64,000 nt of DNA, from contig NZ_JAEHOI010000009.1 of assembly GCF_016522535.1 (NCBI RefSeq), forward strand, positions 143,630 to 207,629, read 5' to 3'. Made by a program: the position numbers and the translations under genes. Positions 8,767-17,711 of the stretch are shown piece after piece; position 1 is the stretch's first letter; the number at the start of each line of letters is the position of its first letter. The DNA comes from Leucobacter edaphi. Its GTDB lineage: Bacteria > Actinomycetota > Actinomycetes > Actinomycetales > Microbacteriaceae. The notes below the pieces were generated by a model. The model did not search any database. It was not told where the DNA came from and was given only the letters and a program-made list of their open reading frames with translations.

Positions 8767-9243
8767 CTACGCCGCCTCGATGAGGGCGGTCGCGATCACG
8801 GCGACCCCCTCGCCGCGGCCCGTGAAACCGAGCCGATCCGTCGTCGTCGCGGAGAGCGACACCGGCGCGCCCACGAGCGCGGTCAGCAGTTTCTGCGCCT
8901 CATCCCTGCGCGCCGAGAACCGCGGTCGATTGCCCACGATCTGCGCGGAGACGTTGACGGGCCGCCACCCGTGCTCTGCGAGCCGCGCGAGCGCCTGCGT
9001 GACGAAACCCGTGCTGGCCGCGCCGGCGGTCCCGGCCTCGTCGATGCCGACCAGGCCGCCGATGTCGCCGAGGCCCGCGGCCGCGAGGAGCGCGTCCACG
9101 ATGGCGTGGCAGACCGCGTCGCCGTCGCTGTGCCCCGAGAGCCCCGGCTCGCCCGGCCACTCGAGGCCGGCCAGCCAGAGCGGTGCTTCGGGGTCGTAGG
9201 CGTGCACGTCGACGCCGGTGCCGACGCGGATCATCGCGCTCAT
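8767..9243 (-). CDS. ispF: 2-C-methyl-D-erythritol 2,4-cyclodiphosphate synthase
   Basis: IspF forms MEcPP in the MEP isoprenoid pathway. The 158-residue product has the metal-binding signature GVDVHAYDP near the N terminus, the GHSDGDAVCHAI motif and a C-terminal TTTDRLGFTGRGEG. Length and motif order match the family. The start codon overlaps the ispD stop (ATGA at 9240-9243), so the two are translationally coupled. Confidence 0.97.
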   Translation of the reverse strand: MSAMIRVGTGVDVHAYDPEAPLWLAGLEWPGEPGLSGHSDGDAVCHAIVDALLAAAGLGDIGGLVGIDEAGTAGAASTGFVTQALARLAEHGWRPVNVSAQIVGNRPRFSARRDEAQKLLTALVGAPVSLSATTTDRLGFTGRGEGVAVIATALIEAA

Positions 9244-10022
9244 CGTTCGCCTCCCCGTCGCTCAGATGCGATCCAGTTCTCGAGCAGGATCAGGTCTTCC
9301 GCAGTAGTGAGTTTGTGCGCTCTCGCCTCGCCCGAGACGATCCGGACCCGGCCGCCCGCGCGCTGCACGACCTCGGCGTCGTCGGTGGGGAGCTCCGCGT
9401 GGAGCGCGGCGGTCGCGTGCGCGGAGTCGAGCTGTTCGCGCGGGAAACCCTGCGGCGTCTGCACCGCGACGAGGGGCGCCCGGTCGACGGTCTCGTGGAC
9501 CACCCCTTGCGCGTCGACGCGCTTCAGCGTGTCGGCGACGGGGAGTGCGGGCACGACGGCATCGCCCGTGCGATGCACCTCCGCCGCGACGCGCTCGAAC
9601 AGCTCACGGCTCGCGAGCGGGCGTGCGGCGTCGTGCACGAGCACCGTGTCGACCGTGTCGGCGAGGGCTGCGAGGCCGAAGCGCACCGACTCGTGGCGTT
9701 CCCTGCCGCCGTGGACGACTGACACTTCCCACCCCGAGCCCTCCGGGGCCACGGCGTCGATGATCTCGAGCGTCTCGGCTGCGCATTCCTCGGGGACCAC
9801 GACGGCGAGGTGGCCGGCGTGCGGGAGGGCGATGACGGTCCGGATCCCGCGCTCCACGAGGGTCTCGTCCGCGAGCTCGACGAACGCCTTCGGGCGGCCG
9901 GCTCCGAGCCGCTCGCCACGTCCCGCCGCGACGAGGACCACCCCGAGCGAGGGGAGGGAATGGGGGGCGGCGGCGTCGGGGACCGAGCCGCGCGCGGTGC
10001 CGGATCCGGAATTGCTGCTCAT
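9240..10022 (-). CDS. ispD: 2-C-methyl-D-erythritol 4-phosphate cytidylyltransferase
   Basis: IspD transfers CMP to MEP, the step before IspE and IspF. The 260-residue product has the nucleotidyltransferase loop VLVAAGRGERLGAGRPKAF, VHDAARPL and QTPQGFPR. ATG 10022 is preferred over upstream in-frame codons because TACGCT (minus strand, 10029-10034) is 6 nt before it. About 24 residues precede the catalytic domain and are Ser/Gly-rich. carD lies upstream on the same strand but is separated by a strong terminator. Confidence 0.96.
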   Translation of the reverse strand: MSSNSGSGTARGSVPDAAAPHSLPSLGVVLVAAGRGERLGAGRPKAFVELADETLVERGIRTVIALPHAGHLAVVVPEECAAETLEIIDAVAPEGSGWEVSVVHGGRERHESVRFGLAALADTVDTVLVHDAARPLASRELFERVAAEVHRTGDAVVPALPVADTLKRVDAQGVVHETVDRAPLVAVQTPQGFPREQLDSAHATAALHAELPTDDAEVVQRAGGRVRIVSGEARAHKLTTAEDLILLENWIASERRGGER

Positions 10023-10087
10023 GCGGCCAGCGTACCCGCCGGCGCCTGCGCGCCGCGGCCCAGGGGCGGTGAAGTGTCCGGAAACAG

Positions 10088-10120
10088 CAGAGCGCCCCGT
10101 CGCAGTGACGGGGCGCTCTG
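10088..10120 (-). terminator. carD terminator
   Basis: Perfect 14-bp stem (10088-10101 with 10107-10120), 5-nt loop. Reading on the minus strand it lies just after carD and is followed by a short T-run. This separates carD from the ispD-ispF pair. Confidence 0.8.
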
Positions 10121-10150
10121 GGAGAACGTGCGGCGCGGGGCCTCGCTCGA

Positions 10151-10636
10151 TCAGGAGGCGAGCACCTGATCCAGCACCTCGGAGGCCTTCTCTTCGTCGG
10201 TCTTCTCGGCGAGCGCGAGCTCGGACACGAGGATCTGACGCGCCTTGGCGAGCATGCGCTTCTCGCCGGCGGAGAGCGAACGGACCTCCTGGTCGCGGCG
10301 CCACAGGTCGCGGACAACCTCGGACACCTTGATCACATCGCCAGAGGCGAGCTTCTCGAGGTTCGCCTTGTACCGGCGTGACCAGTTGGTGGGCTCCTCC
10401 GTGAACGGGGCGCGCAGCACCTCGAACACGCGCTCGAGACCCTCCTGGTCGATCACGTCGCGCACGCCGACAAGATCGCAGTTCTCAGCGGGCACCTCGA
10501 TCGTCAGATCACCCTGGTTGACCTGAAGCTTCAAGAACAGCTTCTCTTCGCCGCCAAGCTTGCGCTTCTTGACCTCGATGATCTTCGCGGCACCGTGGTG
10601 GGGATAGACGACGGTCTCTCCGACCTCAAATTGCAT
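10151..10636 (-). CDS. carD: CarD-family RNA polymerase-binding regulator
   Basis: CarD binds the RNA polymerase beta subunit and stabilises open complexes at many promoters, notably rRNA, in actinobacteria. The 161-residue product has the N-terminal RNAP-interaction domain ([17 protein letters not shown], residues 1-60) and the helical C-terminal DNA-binding domain ([13 protein letters not shown], then VVRDLWRRD). AAAGGAG sits about 8 nt before ATG 10636. TATTCT (minus strand, 10665-10670) is a likely -10, and a perfect 14-bp palindrome lies about 20 bp further upstream. Confidence 0.96.
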   Translation of the reverse strand: MQFEVGETVVYPHHGAAKIIEVKKRKLGGEEKLFLKLQVNQGDLTIEVPAENCDLVGVRDVIDQEGLERVFEVLRAPFTEEPTNWSRRYKANLEKLASGDVIKVSEVVRDLWRRDQEVRSLSAGEKRMLAKARQILVSELALAEKTDEEKASEVLDQVLAS

Positions 10637-10690
10637 GGAGCGACTCCTTTACAGTCCAACCACTAGAATACCACATTCCCCGACACGGAG

Positions 10691-10704
10691 TTAGGGTACC
10701 CTAA
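10691..10704. promoter_or_regulatory. Perfect 14-bp palindrome upstream of carD
   Basis: TTAGGGTACCCTAA is its own reverse complement. It lies 54 bp before the carD start and 101 bp before the divergent lipoprotein start, near the -35 position for the carD -10. The TTAGG...CCTAA ends recall an iron-regulator (DtxR/IdeR) box with too short a spacer. The binding protein is unknown. Confidence 0.5.
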
Positions 10705-10804
10705 GCTGCGTACATGCTGAGAAGGCGGATATGATCGGTTACGACCTGTGCCCCGCGAACGCGAGGACGGTCACACGAATCGATACTCGGCTCGGAGGAC
10801 TACT

Positions 10805-11383
10805 TTGAAGATTCGGATCGCCGCAACCGTCGCCATCGCAGCGGCAATCGGGCTCGGAGCGACCGGCTGCGGCCTCGTCGCGCCGCAGAGCACGCTCGAG
10901 GTATACGCACCGAGCGACGGCGTCGACGTCTCCATGACGGGGGTCGACCTGCGCAACGTCATGCTCATCGCCGATGAGTCTGGCGAGAACTTCAACGTCG
11001 TCTTCGGCGCGGTCAACCGCACCGGCAAGCCGGCGAAGCTCACGATCAACTTCGCGGGCGAGGGATCCGACACGGCGAGCGCCGATTTCACCCTGCCCAC
11101 CGGCAACACCCTCTTCGGCAACCCCGAAGGCGAAGAGGCCCCAGTGCTCGTGAACCTCCCCGGCCTGAAGGTCGGATCGACCATCAAGGCCTACTTCCAG
11201 GTGCCCGGCGCCGATGAGAAGAACCACAACGTGACCGTGCTCGACGGCACGCTCAAGGAGTACCAGGACTACGTGCTCCCGATCGACTTCACGAAGGCCG
11301 ACGAGAAGCCCTCCGCGGTCAAGCAGGAGACCGCGGACGAGAAGGCCTCCGAGTCCACGATCAACGACGACCAGCAGCCGTAA
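10805..11383 (+). CDS. Putative lipoprotein, unknown function
   Basis: 192 residues from TTG 10805, chosen because GGAGGA at 10794-10799 sits 5 nt upstream and the protein then begins directly with a signal peptide (MKIRIAATVAIAAAIGLG). An upstream in-frame GTG at 10748 would add a charged stretch before the signal and has no good ribosome site. The lipobox-like GATGC puts the modified Cys at residue 22, though the -3 residue is Ala, not the usual Leu. The mature part has beta-rich segments about tolerance to added groups (FNVVFGAVNRTGKPAKL) and an acidic Lys/Glu tail. No enzyme motif is seen. Confidence 0.72.
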   Translation: MKIRIAATVAIAAAIGLGATGCGLVAPQSTLEVYAPSDGVDVSMTGVDLRNVMLIADESGENFNVVFGAVNRTGKPAKLTINFAGEGSDTASADFTLPTGNTLFGNPEGEEAPVLVNLPGLKVGSTIKAYFQVPGADEKNHNVTVLDGTLKEYQDYVLPIDFTKADEKPSAVKQETADEKASESTINDDQQP

Positions 11384-11426
11384 GTCGCAGCGGATCCGCC
11401 CCACAGCGAGTCCGCGCAACTCCGGC

Positions 11427-11476
11427 AACGCGAACGGACCCCGTCAGCCCTCAGGGCGACGGGGTCCGTTCGCGTT
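11427..11476. terminator. Bidirectional hairpin terminator
   Basis: Perfect 19-bp stem (11427-11445 with 11458-11476). The 12-nt loop contains a further GCCC/GGGC stem. It lies between the lipoprotein gene and the convergent regX3 gene. Confidence 0.85.
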
Positions 11477-11555
11477 CACGGGCGCGATCCAGGCACTGAC
11501 CCTGCGCGAGCAGGGAGGGGCCAGATGGCGCAGGACGCCCGCGATTCCTTGCGGA

Positions 11556-12251
11556 TCAGCCGAAACGGTACCCGACCCCGCGGACGGTGGAGATGAGCTG
11601 CGGCTTCGACGGCTCCTCCTCGATCCGCGCCCGGATCCGCTTGATGTGCACGTCGAGCGTCTTCGTATCGCCGTAGTAGTTGCTGCCCCACACGCGATCG
11701 ATGAGCTGCCCGCGCGTGAGCACTCGCCCGGCGTGCCGCATGAGCATCTCGAGGAGCTCGAACTCGCGCAGCGGCATCTGGATCTCCTCGCCGCGCACCT
11801 CGACCGAGTGGCGCTCGGAGTCCAGCCGGACGCCGAGCTCGTCGAGCACCAGGACTTCCTGATCGTCGACGCGCTCCTCGTCGACGGAACCCGAGCGTCG
11901 AAGCGCCGCCCGGACCCTGGCGAGGAGCTCACGCGTCGAGTAGGGCTTCGTGATGTAGTCGTCCGCGCCGAGTTCGAGACCCACGACGATGTCGATCTCG
12001 CTGTCCTTCGCGGTCAGCATGATGATCGGGACCTGCGAGCTCTGCCTGATCGTGCGGCAGACCTCGGTTCCCGGCAGGCTCGGAAGCATCAGGTCGAGGA
12101 GCACGAGGTCGGGCTGCGCAGCGGCGAACGTGGTCACTGCGGCGGCGCCGTCGGCGACGACGGTGACCCGGTAGCCCTCGCGTTCGAGCAGGAACGACAG
12201 GGGACGCGAGATCGACTCCTCGTCCTCCACGAGCAGAATGTGCTGTGCCAT
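11556..12251 (-). CDS. regX3: Two-component response regulator RegX3-like (OmpR/PhoB class)
   Basis: 231 residues: receiver domain (acidic pocket VEDEES, phospho-acceptor Asp53 in LVLLDLMLP, Lys in DYITKPY) followed by a winged-helix OmpR-type DNA-binding domain (MPLREFELLEMLMRHAGRVLTR, ending ISTVRGVGYRFG). Partnered with SenX3 by a one-base overlap (TAATG at 12249-12253). The pair is divergent from phoU, the arrangement of phosphate-sensing systems, so the likely output is the phosphate-starvation regulon. The plus-strand frames here are shadows. Confidence 0.94.
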   Translation of the reverse strand: MAQHILLVEDEESISRPLSFLLEREGYRVTVVADGAAAVTTFAAAQPDLVLLDLMLPSLPGTEVCRTIRQSSQVPIIMLTAKDSEIDIVVGLELGADDYITKPYSTRELLARVRAALRRSGSVDEERVDDQEVLVLDELGVRLDSERHSVEVRGEEIQMPLREFELLEMLMRHAGRVLTRGQLIDRVWGSNYYGDTKTLDVHIKRIRARIEEEPSKPQLISTVRGVGYRFG

Positions 12252-13576
12252 TAGCGGGTTCCCTTCTGGAAGTCCGGTGTCGAGAGGATGTTGACGGCCG
12301 CTGGATCGCCTGCCGTGGTGGATTCTGAGGACCTGGTCGGCTTCTCCGCGCGGGACTTGGCCGCGCGGGCGCTCTTCGCGGACTTCCCGCCCTTGCCCGA
12401 CTTGCCCGCTTTGCCGTTCCTGCCGGATCGACCGCCGCGCGCCTCGTTCGGATCATCGCTGATCGGGAAGGTGAGCGTGAAACTCGAGCCGACGCCGAGC
12501 TGCGACCAGACATCGACGTCGCCGCCGTGGGCGCGCATGGTGTGCCTGGCGATGCTGAGGCCGAGTCCGGTGCCGCCGCTCTCGCCGCCGCGGGAGCGGG
12601 AGCCGTCGACCCGGTAGAAGCGCTCGAAGATGCGCGGCAGATGCTCGGGCGGGATGCCCTCGCCCTGATCGGTCACGGTGACGGTGAACGCGCGACGCTC
12701 GAAGTTCATGCCGACGCCAACGCGGCCGCCGTCGGGGGAGTAGCGGATCGCGTTGCTGAGCAGGTTCGCGACGGCGGCGCCGAGCGAGGCCGGTCGGCCG
12801 GTGACGAGCGCGGGACGATCCTCGTCGCCCTCGTCGGTGACGACGAGCTCGACGCCGTGCTGCGCGGCGAATGCTCGGTGCGACTCGACCTCGCCGCGCA
12901 CGAGGTCTCGGATCGAGACCTCCTCGCGGTCCTCGGGTCGGAGCGTGGACTGCGCCTCGGAGAGCTGGATGATGTCGCGGCTGAGCTCCCCGAGACGGCG
13001 CGACTCCTTCACCATGCTCTTGGCGAAGTCGCGCACGACCGTCGGATCATCCGCCGCCTGCTGGACGGCCTCCGCCAGGAGACCGATCGCGGCGATCGGG
13101 GTCTTCAGTTCGTGGCTGACGTTCGCGATGAAGTCCCTGCGCATCGCGTTTACCCGCTGTTCCTCTCCGAGGTCCTCCGCGAGGATGACCACGAAGCGGC
13201 GCTGGAGGCGCACGATGTGGATGCGGACCGTGTCGCTCGGGTCGCTCGGATCCGGCTCGTGGGTGTCGGGGACGCCGGAGGTCATGACCCTGCGAATGCG
13301 CCCGAGGAACTCGGGATCCGTGAGCTGCTCGTCGGTGATGTGCCGTTCCTGCCGGGCCGTCGGATTCGCGTAGACGGGCGCGAGCGCGGCGTCCAGTACG
13401 ACGGCGAACGTGTCGATCTCGTCGAGGATCGCGGTGGCCACCTCGGGGAGTTCGGGGCGCATTTCGGCGGAGCGGCGGCGGCCGGCGCGGCGGGCCCCCA
13501 TGATCGCAAGGGTGACGGCGACTCCGATCACCACGCCCAGGGCCGTGGAGGCGAGCACGATGATGACCGGGTCCAT
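12251..13576 (-). CDS. senX3: Sensor histidine kinase SenX3-like
   Basis: 441 residues. One N-terminal membrane helix (PVIIVLASTALGVVIGVAVT, followed by a basic stop-transfer), a PAS-like region (about residues 45-135), a HisKA dimerisation domain with His155 in NVSHELKTPIAA, and a HATPase with NLLSNAIRYSPDGG and GTGLGLSIARH. An unusual Lys/Arg/Gly/Ser-rich tail of about 60 residues follows the ATPase. ATG 13576 is preferred over ATG 13585 because TACGAT (minus strand, 13584-13589) then lies 7 nt upstream. It is thought to phosphorylate RegX3 under phosphate limitation, with PhoU as a negative effector (family knowledge). Confidence 0.93.
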   Translation of the reverse strand: MDPVIIVLASTALGVVIGVAVTLAIMGARRAGRRRSAEMRPELPEVATAILDEIDTFAVVLDAALAPVYANPTARQERHITDEQLTDPEFLGRIRRVMTSGVPDTHEPDPSDPSDTVRIHIVRLQRRFVVILAEDLGEEQRVNAMRRDFIANVSHELKTPIAAIGLLAEAVQQAADDPTVVRDFAKSMVKESRRLGELSRDIIQLSEAQSTLRPEDREEVSIRDLVRGEVESHRAFAAQHGVELVVTDEGDEDRPALVTGRPASLGAAVANLLSNAIRYSPDGGRVGVGMNFERRAFTVTVTDQGEGIPPEHLPRIFERFYRVDGSRSRGGESGGTGLGLSIARHTMRAHGGDVDVWSQLGVGSSFTLTFPISDDPNEARGGRSGRNGKAGKSGKGGKSAKSARAAKSRAEKPTRSSESTTAGDPAAVNILSTPDFQKGTR

Positions 13577-13617
13577 GACTCTCATCGTAGATGGGGGGTG
13601 TCTGCGCAAACGGTAGT

Positions 13618-13661
13618 GTTCAACTGTTGTTCACCTGCTGGTGCGGCATGGTTCACAGCAG
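13618..13661 (+). promoter_or_regulatory. PHO-box-like phased direct repeats
   Basis: GTTCA occurs at 13618, 13629 and 13651, with a degenerate unit at 13640, all in exact 11-bp phase. The 13629 unit (GTTCACCTGC) matches the streptomycete PhoP repeat pattern GTTCA-YYY-R-S. It lies between senX3 and phoU, ending about 54 bp before the phoU start, where a PHO box is expected. Confidence 0.72.
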
Positions 13662-13715
13662 CAGATCACACTGGGTGAGTGCGCGTCAGCGCTGAACTAC
13701 GGAAGGGAATACCGA

Positions 13716-14357
13716 ATGCGTGAGGTCTTTCAGCAGTCGCTGCGCGAGGTCCAAGACGGCCTCGTGAAGATCGCCGAGCTCGTGGAGGTCGCGATCGATA
13801 ATGCGACGACGGCGTTCGGCAGCTCCGACGTCGCTCTGGCGGAGCAGGTCATCGACGGGTCCGAGGCCGTTGAAGTACTGGTCGCCGAGCTCGATCAGCA
13901 GACGTTCGACATCCTTGCCAGGCAGCAGCCGGTCGCATCGGACCTGCGCCTGATGGTCGGCGCGCTCCGCATGAGCGCCTCGCTCGAGCGGATGGCCGAT
14001 CTCGCGCAGCACATTGCGCAGCTCGCCCGCTACCGCTACCCGGAGAGCGCCATCCCGAAGGGCCTGAAGAAGACCTTCGTCCGCATGGGCGCCCTCGACG
14101 TCGAGATGGCGGCGAAGGTCGTCGAACTGCTCCGCGATCAGGATCCGAACACGATCGACGAGATCCGCGACCTCGACGACGATCTCGACGAGCTGCACGC
14201 CAAGGTGTTCGAGAAGGTGCTCAGCGACAAGCTCGCCGATAACCCCACCGGCGTTGTCGATGCGACGCTCGCGAGCCGCTACCACGAGCGCTTCGGCGAT
14301 CACGCGGTGAGCGTGGCGAAGCAGATGGCCTTCTTCCTGCACGGCGTCGCCGAGTAA
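13716..14357 (+). CDS. phoU: Phosphate-signalling protein PhoU
   Basis: 213 residues with two PhoU helical repeats (REVFQQSLREVQDGL... and a second beginning near LRDQDPNTIDEIRDLD). The E/DxxxD-type metal-binding helices and the closing SRYHERFGDHAVSVAKQM are typical. PhoU links the Pst phosphate transporter to the sensor kinase and dampens the response when phosphate is ample. ATG 13716 follows GGAAGGGAA at 13701-13709; the longer frame upstream has no support. The PHO-box-like array upstream implies control by RegX3. Confidence 0.95.
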   Translation: MREVFQQSLREVQDGLVKIAELVEVAIDNATTAFGSSDVALAEQVIDGSEAVEVLVAELDQQTFDILARQQPVASDLRLMVGALRMSASLERMADLAQHIAQLARYRYPESAIPKGLKKTFVRMGALDVEMAAKVVELLRDQDPNTIDEIRDLDDDLDELHAKVFEKVLSDKLADNPTGVVDATLASRYHERFGDHAVSVAKQMAFFLHGVAE

Positions 14358-14395
14358 GGAAGCGCCGAACCCGGATCAGGATCCGGGACCGCCTC

Positions 14396-14449
14396 CCGAA
14401 GGGCCCGATCCCGCGCGTCGCTTACACGCCGCGGGACCGGGCCCTTCGG
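14396..14449. terminator. phoU terminator hairpin
   Basis: A 12-bp perfect outer stem (14396-14407 with 14438-14449) continues, after one mismatch, into a further 5-6 bp. It lies 38 bp after phoU and before cysS, which has its own promoter. Confidence 0.7.
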
Positions 14450-14542
14450 CGTTCCCAGGGGGGACACGCCGCGCGGACGACTCGAGAGGGCCACGCCATC
14501 GTTCCCCGGGCCGGAGCCACCCGGATGACCTAGGCTTGGAGC

Positions 14543-15967
14543 GTGAAACAACGCCTCTACGACTCGCGCACGCAGGCCGTCACCGACTTCGAGCCCCGGG
14601 AGCCCGGGAAGGTCGGGCTGTATGTCTGCGGACCCACCGTGCAGTCGTCGCCGCACATCGGCCACCTGCGCAGCGCCCTGGTCTACGACCAGATGCGGCG
14701 CTGGTTCGCTGCGACAGGGCACGACGTCACCCTGATCCGCAACGTCACCGACATCGATGACAAGATCCTCGAGCACGCCCGGCTGGCGCAGGAGCAGGGC
14801 TCGTCCGAGGAGTGGTGGGCGCTCGCGTACCGCGTCGAGCGGGAGTTCACCGAGGCCTACGACGCGCTGCGGGTGCTTCCGCCCGTCTACGAGCCGCGCG
14901 CCACGGCCAACGTTCCCGAGATGATCGCGCTGATCGAGACGCTTATCGAGCGAGGCCACGCCTACCAGGCCGGCGACGGCTCCGCGAGCGTGTACTTCGA
15001 CACCGGGAGCTGGCCGGCATACGGCGAACTCACCAGGCAGAGCCGCGAGCAGATGGAGGACGCCCCGGACTCGGAGCCCGTTGGCAAGCGGGACCCGCGC
15101 GATTTCGCGCTGTGGAAGGCGCACCGCGACTCCGAGCCCGCCTCGGCGTCGTGGGAATCGCCGTGGGGTCGCGGCCGTCCCGGCTGGCACATCGAGTGCT
15201 CGGCGATGGCCACGCGCTACCTCGGCGAGGAGTTCGATATCCACGGCGGCGGACTCGACCTGCGCTTCCCACACCACGAGAACGAGCTCGCGCAGTCACG
15301 CGCCGCCGGTCACGGGTTCGCGCGGCACTGGATCCACAACGGCCTCGTCAACACCGGCGGCCAGAAGATGTCGAAGTCGCTCGGAAACTCCCTGTTCGCA
15401 GCCGAATTGCTCGCGCAGGCGCGACCGATCGTGCTGCGCTACTTCCTGGGCTCGGCGCACTACCGCTCGGTGCTCGAGTACTCGGAGTCCTCGCTCGCCG
15501 AGGCGGCGGCGGCCTTCGACAGGATCGAGGGGTTCCTCGCGCGCGCGGCGGAGGCGCTGGGGGCCGAGCCGGAGCCCGGCGAACTGCCCGAGGAGTTCCG
15601 TGCCGCTATGCTTGACGACTTCGGGGTGCCGCAGGCCCTCGCCGCGGTGCATGGCACCGTGCGCGCGGGCAACACCGCCCTCGAAGCCGGCGATCGCGCG
15701 GCGCTCGCGCTGCACGCCGGCGAGACCATCGCCATGCTCGACGTGCTGGGTATCAACCCGCTCGCGGCCGAGTGGGCCGGGGAGTCCGCCTCGGGGGATG
15801 GCTCGCGCGACGCGCTGGACGCCCTCGTGGGTGCGCTCGCCGCCGAGCGCGCGGAGGCGCGCGCGGCAAAGGACTTTGCACGGAGCGATGAGATCCGCGA
15901 CCGATTGGCGGCCGCGGGCATCGCTCTGGAAGACACTTCGAACGGAACACGCTGGAGCCTGACATGA
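14543..15967 (+). CDS. cysS: Cysteine-tRNA ligase
   Basis: 474-residue class I aminoacyl-tRNA synthetase. The zinc-binding Cys29 (YVCGPTVQ), the HIGH motif at residues 38-41, WHIECSAMA, and KMSKS at 275-279 are all visible. The C-terminal helical anticodon region contains the typical [15 protein letters not shown]. MshC (the mycothiol ligase paralogue) is usually shorter, so CysS is the better call. GTG 14543 lies 6 nt after TAGGCT (14531-14536), implying a leaderless mRNA. It overlaps rlmB by four bases (ATGA). Confidence 0.96.
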   Translation: MKQRLYDSRTQAVTDFEPREPGKVGLYVCGPTVQSSPHIGHLRSALVYDQMRRWFAATGHDVTLIRNVTDIDDKILEHARLAQEQGSSEEWWALAYRVEREFTEAYDALRVLPPVYEPRATANVPEMIALIETLIERGHAYQAGDGSASVYFDTGSWPAYGELTRQSREQMEDAPDSEPVGKRDPRDFALWKAHRDSEPASASWESPWGRGRPGWHIECSAMATRYLGEEFDIHGGGLDLRFPHHENELAQSRAAGHGFARHWIHNGLVNTGGQKMSKSLGNSLFAAELLAQARPIVLRYFLGSAHYRSVLEYSESSLAEAAAAFDRIEGFLARAAEALGAEPEPGELPEEFRAAMLDDFGVPQALAAVHGTVRAGNTALEAGDRAALALHAGETIAMLDVLGINPLAAEWAGESASGDGSRDALDALVGALAAERAEARAAKDFARSDEIRDRLAAAGIALEDTSNGTRWSLT

Positions 15968-16962
15968 CGAACAAGAAGAGCCGCACCGGAGCCGTGCGCA
16001 AGAAGGGCCTCGGCAAGGCCGTCGGCAGCGGCGGTCAGGGGCGTCAGGCGCTCGAGGGCCGCGGCCCGACGCCGAAGGCCGAGGATCGCGAGTATCACGC
16101 CGCCTACAAGGCCAAGAAGTCGCGCGAGCGCTACGAGGCCGCGAAGGAACGTCACGCGGCCCGAGGCGGCCGGGCCCCCGAGCGCGGCTCGCGCCCCCGC
16201 AAGAGCGACGACTCCGAGCTCGTGACCGGACGCAACGCCGTCCTCGAGGCGCTGCGCGCGCGCATTCCCGCGACCACGCTCTACATCGCGGCCCGCGTCG
16301 AGATGGACGACCGCATGCGCGAGATCCTGCGCCTCGCGACGAACCGGGGCACGCCCGTCCTCGAGGTCATGCGCCCCGAGCTCGACCGCATGACGGATCG
16401 CGACACGGTGCACCAGGGCGTCGTCCTCAAGGTGCCGCCCATGGAGTACGCGCACCCCATGGAAATGCTCGATGAGATCGTCGACAGCGACGCGACCCCG
16501 CTCATGGTGGCCCTCGACGGGGTCACCGACCCGCGCAACCTGGGCGCCATCATCCGGTCCGTCGCGGCGTTCGGCGGCCAGGGCGTCATCGTCCCGCAGC
16601 GCCGCTCGGCCGCCCTCAACTCCGCGGCCTGGAAGACGTCCGCCGGGGCCGCTGCGCGGATCCCCGTCGCGATGGCATCGAACCTCACGCAGACGATCAA
16701 GGAGTTCAAGAAGCAGGGCGTCTTCGTCGTCGGCCTCGATGGCGGCGGCGATGTGGAGCTGCCGGGCCTCGAGCTCGCGGATCGCCCGCTGCTCCTCGTC
16801 ATCGGCAGCGAGGGCAAGGGGCTGTCGCGCCTCGTCACCGAGACCTGCGACGCGATCGTCTCGATCCCGATCAGCTCGGCGACCGAGTCGCTCAACGCCG
16901 GTATCGCCGCGAGCGTCGCCCTCTACGAGGTGTCGAAGCTCCGCGCCGAGAACGGCGCCTGA
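15964..16962 (+). CDS. rlmB: 23S rRNA (guanosine-2'-O-)-methyltransferase RlmB
   Basis: 332 residues. A long basic N-terminal extension (about 85 residues, Lys/Arg/Gly-rich) precedes the SpoU substrate-binding domain ([13 protein letters not shown]) and the knotted SPOUT methyltransferase domain with motifs [16 protein letters not shown] and [15 protein letters not shown]. The family methylates G2251 of 23S rRNA. It overlaps the cysS stop by ATGA, the usual cysS-rlmB couple of actinobacteria. Confidence 0.95.
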   Translation: MTNKKSRTGAVRKKGLGKAVGSGGQGRQALEGRGPTPKAEDREYHAAYKAKKSRERYEAAKERHAARGGRAPERGSRPRKSDDSELVTGRNAVLEALRARIPATTLYIAARVEMDDRMREILRLATNRGTPVLEVMRPELDRMTDRDTVHQGVVLKVPPMEYAHPMEMLDEIVDSDATPLMVALDGVTDPRNLGAIIRSVAAFGGQGVIVPQRRSAALNSAAWKTSAGAAARIPVAMASNLTQTIKEFKKQGVFVVGLDGGGDVELPGLELADRPLLLVIGSEGKGLSRLVTETCDAIVSIPISSATESLNAGIAASVALYEVSKLRAENGA

Positions 16963-16966
16963 TCCG

Positions 16967-17007
16967 GTGATGCGGCGGCCGGGCAGGACCCCTGGCCGCC
17001 GCATCAC
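16967..17007. terminator. Bidirectional hairpin terminator
   Basis: Perfect 14-bp stem (16967-16980 with 16994-17007), 13-nt loop, between rlmB and the convergent Rv3235-family gene, overlapping the last codon of the latter. Confidence 0.78.
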
Positions 17008-17513
17008 AGCACCACGAGGTCGGTTGCGCGCCAGCGACCTCCGACCACTTCCAGGCGCAGCGCGACGGCCGTTGCGCGCGCCTCGGCGTGCAGCACCACG
17101 ACCGCCTCGATGACCCCGCCGTCGCGCACCGCGTGCGCGCGCCCCGGCCGGGCGACCGTGCGCCGAGCGTCTCGGGTGAGCGTCCGCAACTCGGTTCGCG
17201 CCGCTCGCCGCTCGCGCAGTTGCTGCGCCACCCCGGTCGTGATCCACGGACCGAGCTGCGCGATCGCGCGCACCCCCTCGAGCGCTTCGAACGCGATCAG
17301 CGCGAGCGTGCGCAGGGTGCCGGCCCCCGGAGGCTCGGGGAGAGGATCCTGAGCCTCCCAGGCCTCTGCGGGCTCCTGAGCATGCGCCCCGGCATCCGCC
17401 GCGTCTCCCGGATCCGGGGGAAGCGGCGGGACCGGCCTGAGCGGGGGAGGCGACGGTGCGAGGGGCGGCGGATCCGCGACGGGGCGGAGGTGCGCGCGCA
17501 GAGCAGGTGGCAT
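17004..17513 (-). CDS. Rv3235-family protein, unknown function
   Basis: 169 residues from ATG 17513, chosen because GAGGAG lies about 7 nt upstream; the longer frame to 17672 adds low-complexity sequence without a ribosome site. A Pro/Ala-rich N-terminal half is followed by a domain with LIAFEALEGVRAIAQLGPWIT and, at the end, GVIEAVVVLHAEARATAVALRLE then GGRWRATDLVVL. That pattern resembles the mycobacterial Rv3235 family, often found near secA. Here secA is 36 kb away. The function is not known. Confidence 0.75.
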   Translation of the reverse strand: MPPALRAHLRPVADPPPLAPSPPPLRPVPPLPPDPGDAADAGAHAQEPAEAWEAQDPLPEPPGAGTLRTLALIAFEALEGVRAIAQLGPWITTGVAQQLRERRAARTELRTLTRDARRTVARPGRAHAVRDGGVIEAVVVLHAEARATAVALRLEVVGGRWRATDLVVL

Positions 17514-17711
17514 GACGATTCTCCTCGAGGGGCGATCGACCTGGGTGGCGATCCGGATGGCAAGCCGGGAGATCAACACTATGGAGGAAGCTCCCAGGCT
17601 CGGGCGCGGAGCGGGCTGCTCAGGCTCCGCGAGACAGGTGGTTCGCGGTGCCTCAACCGTCCGCCTCGGCATCTGCTCCGCGCGGCCTCATCAGTGCCTT
17701 AGGCTGGTCGC

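Noticed and set aside
10748..10804. Longer start (GTG 10748) for the lipoprotein
   Set aside because: It would place 19 charged residues before the signal peptide, while TTG 10805 has GGAGGA 5 nt upstream.
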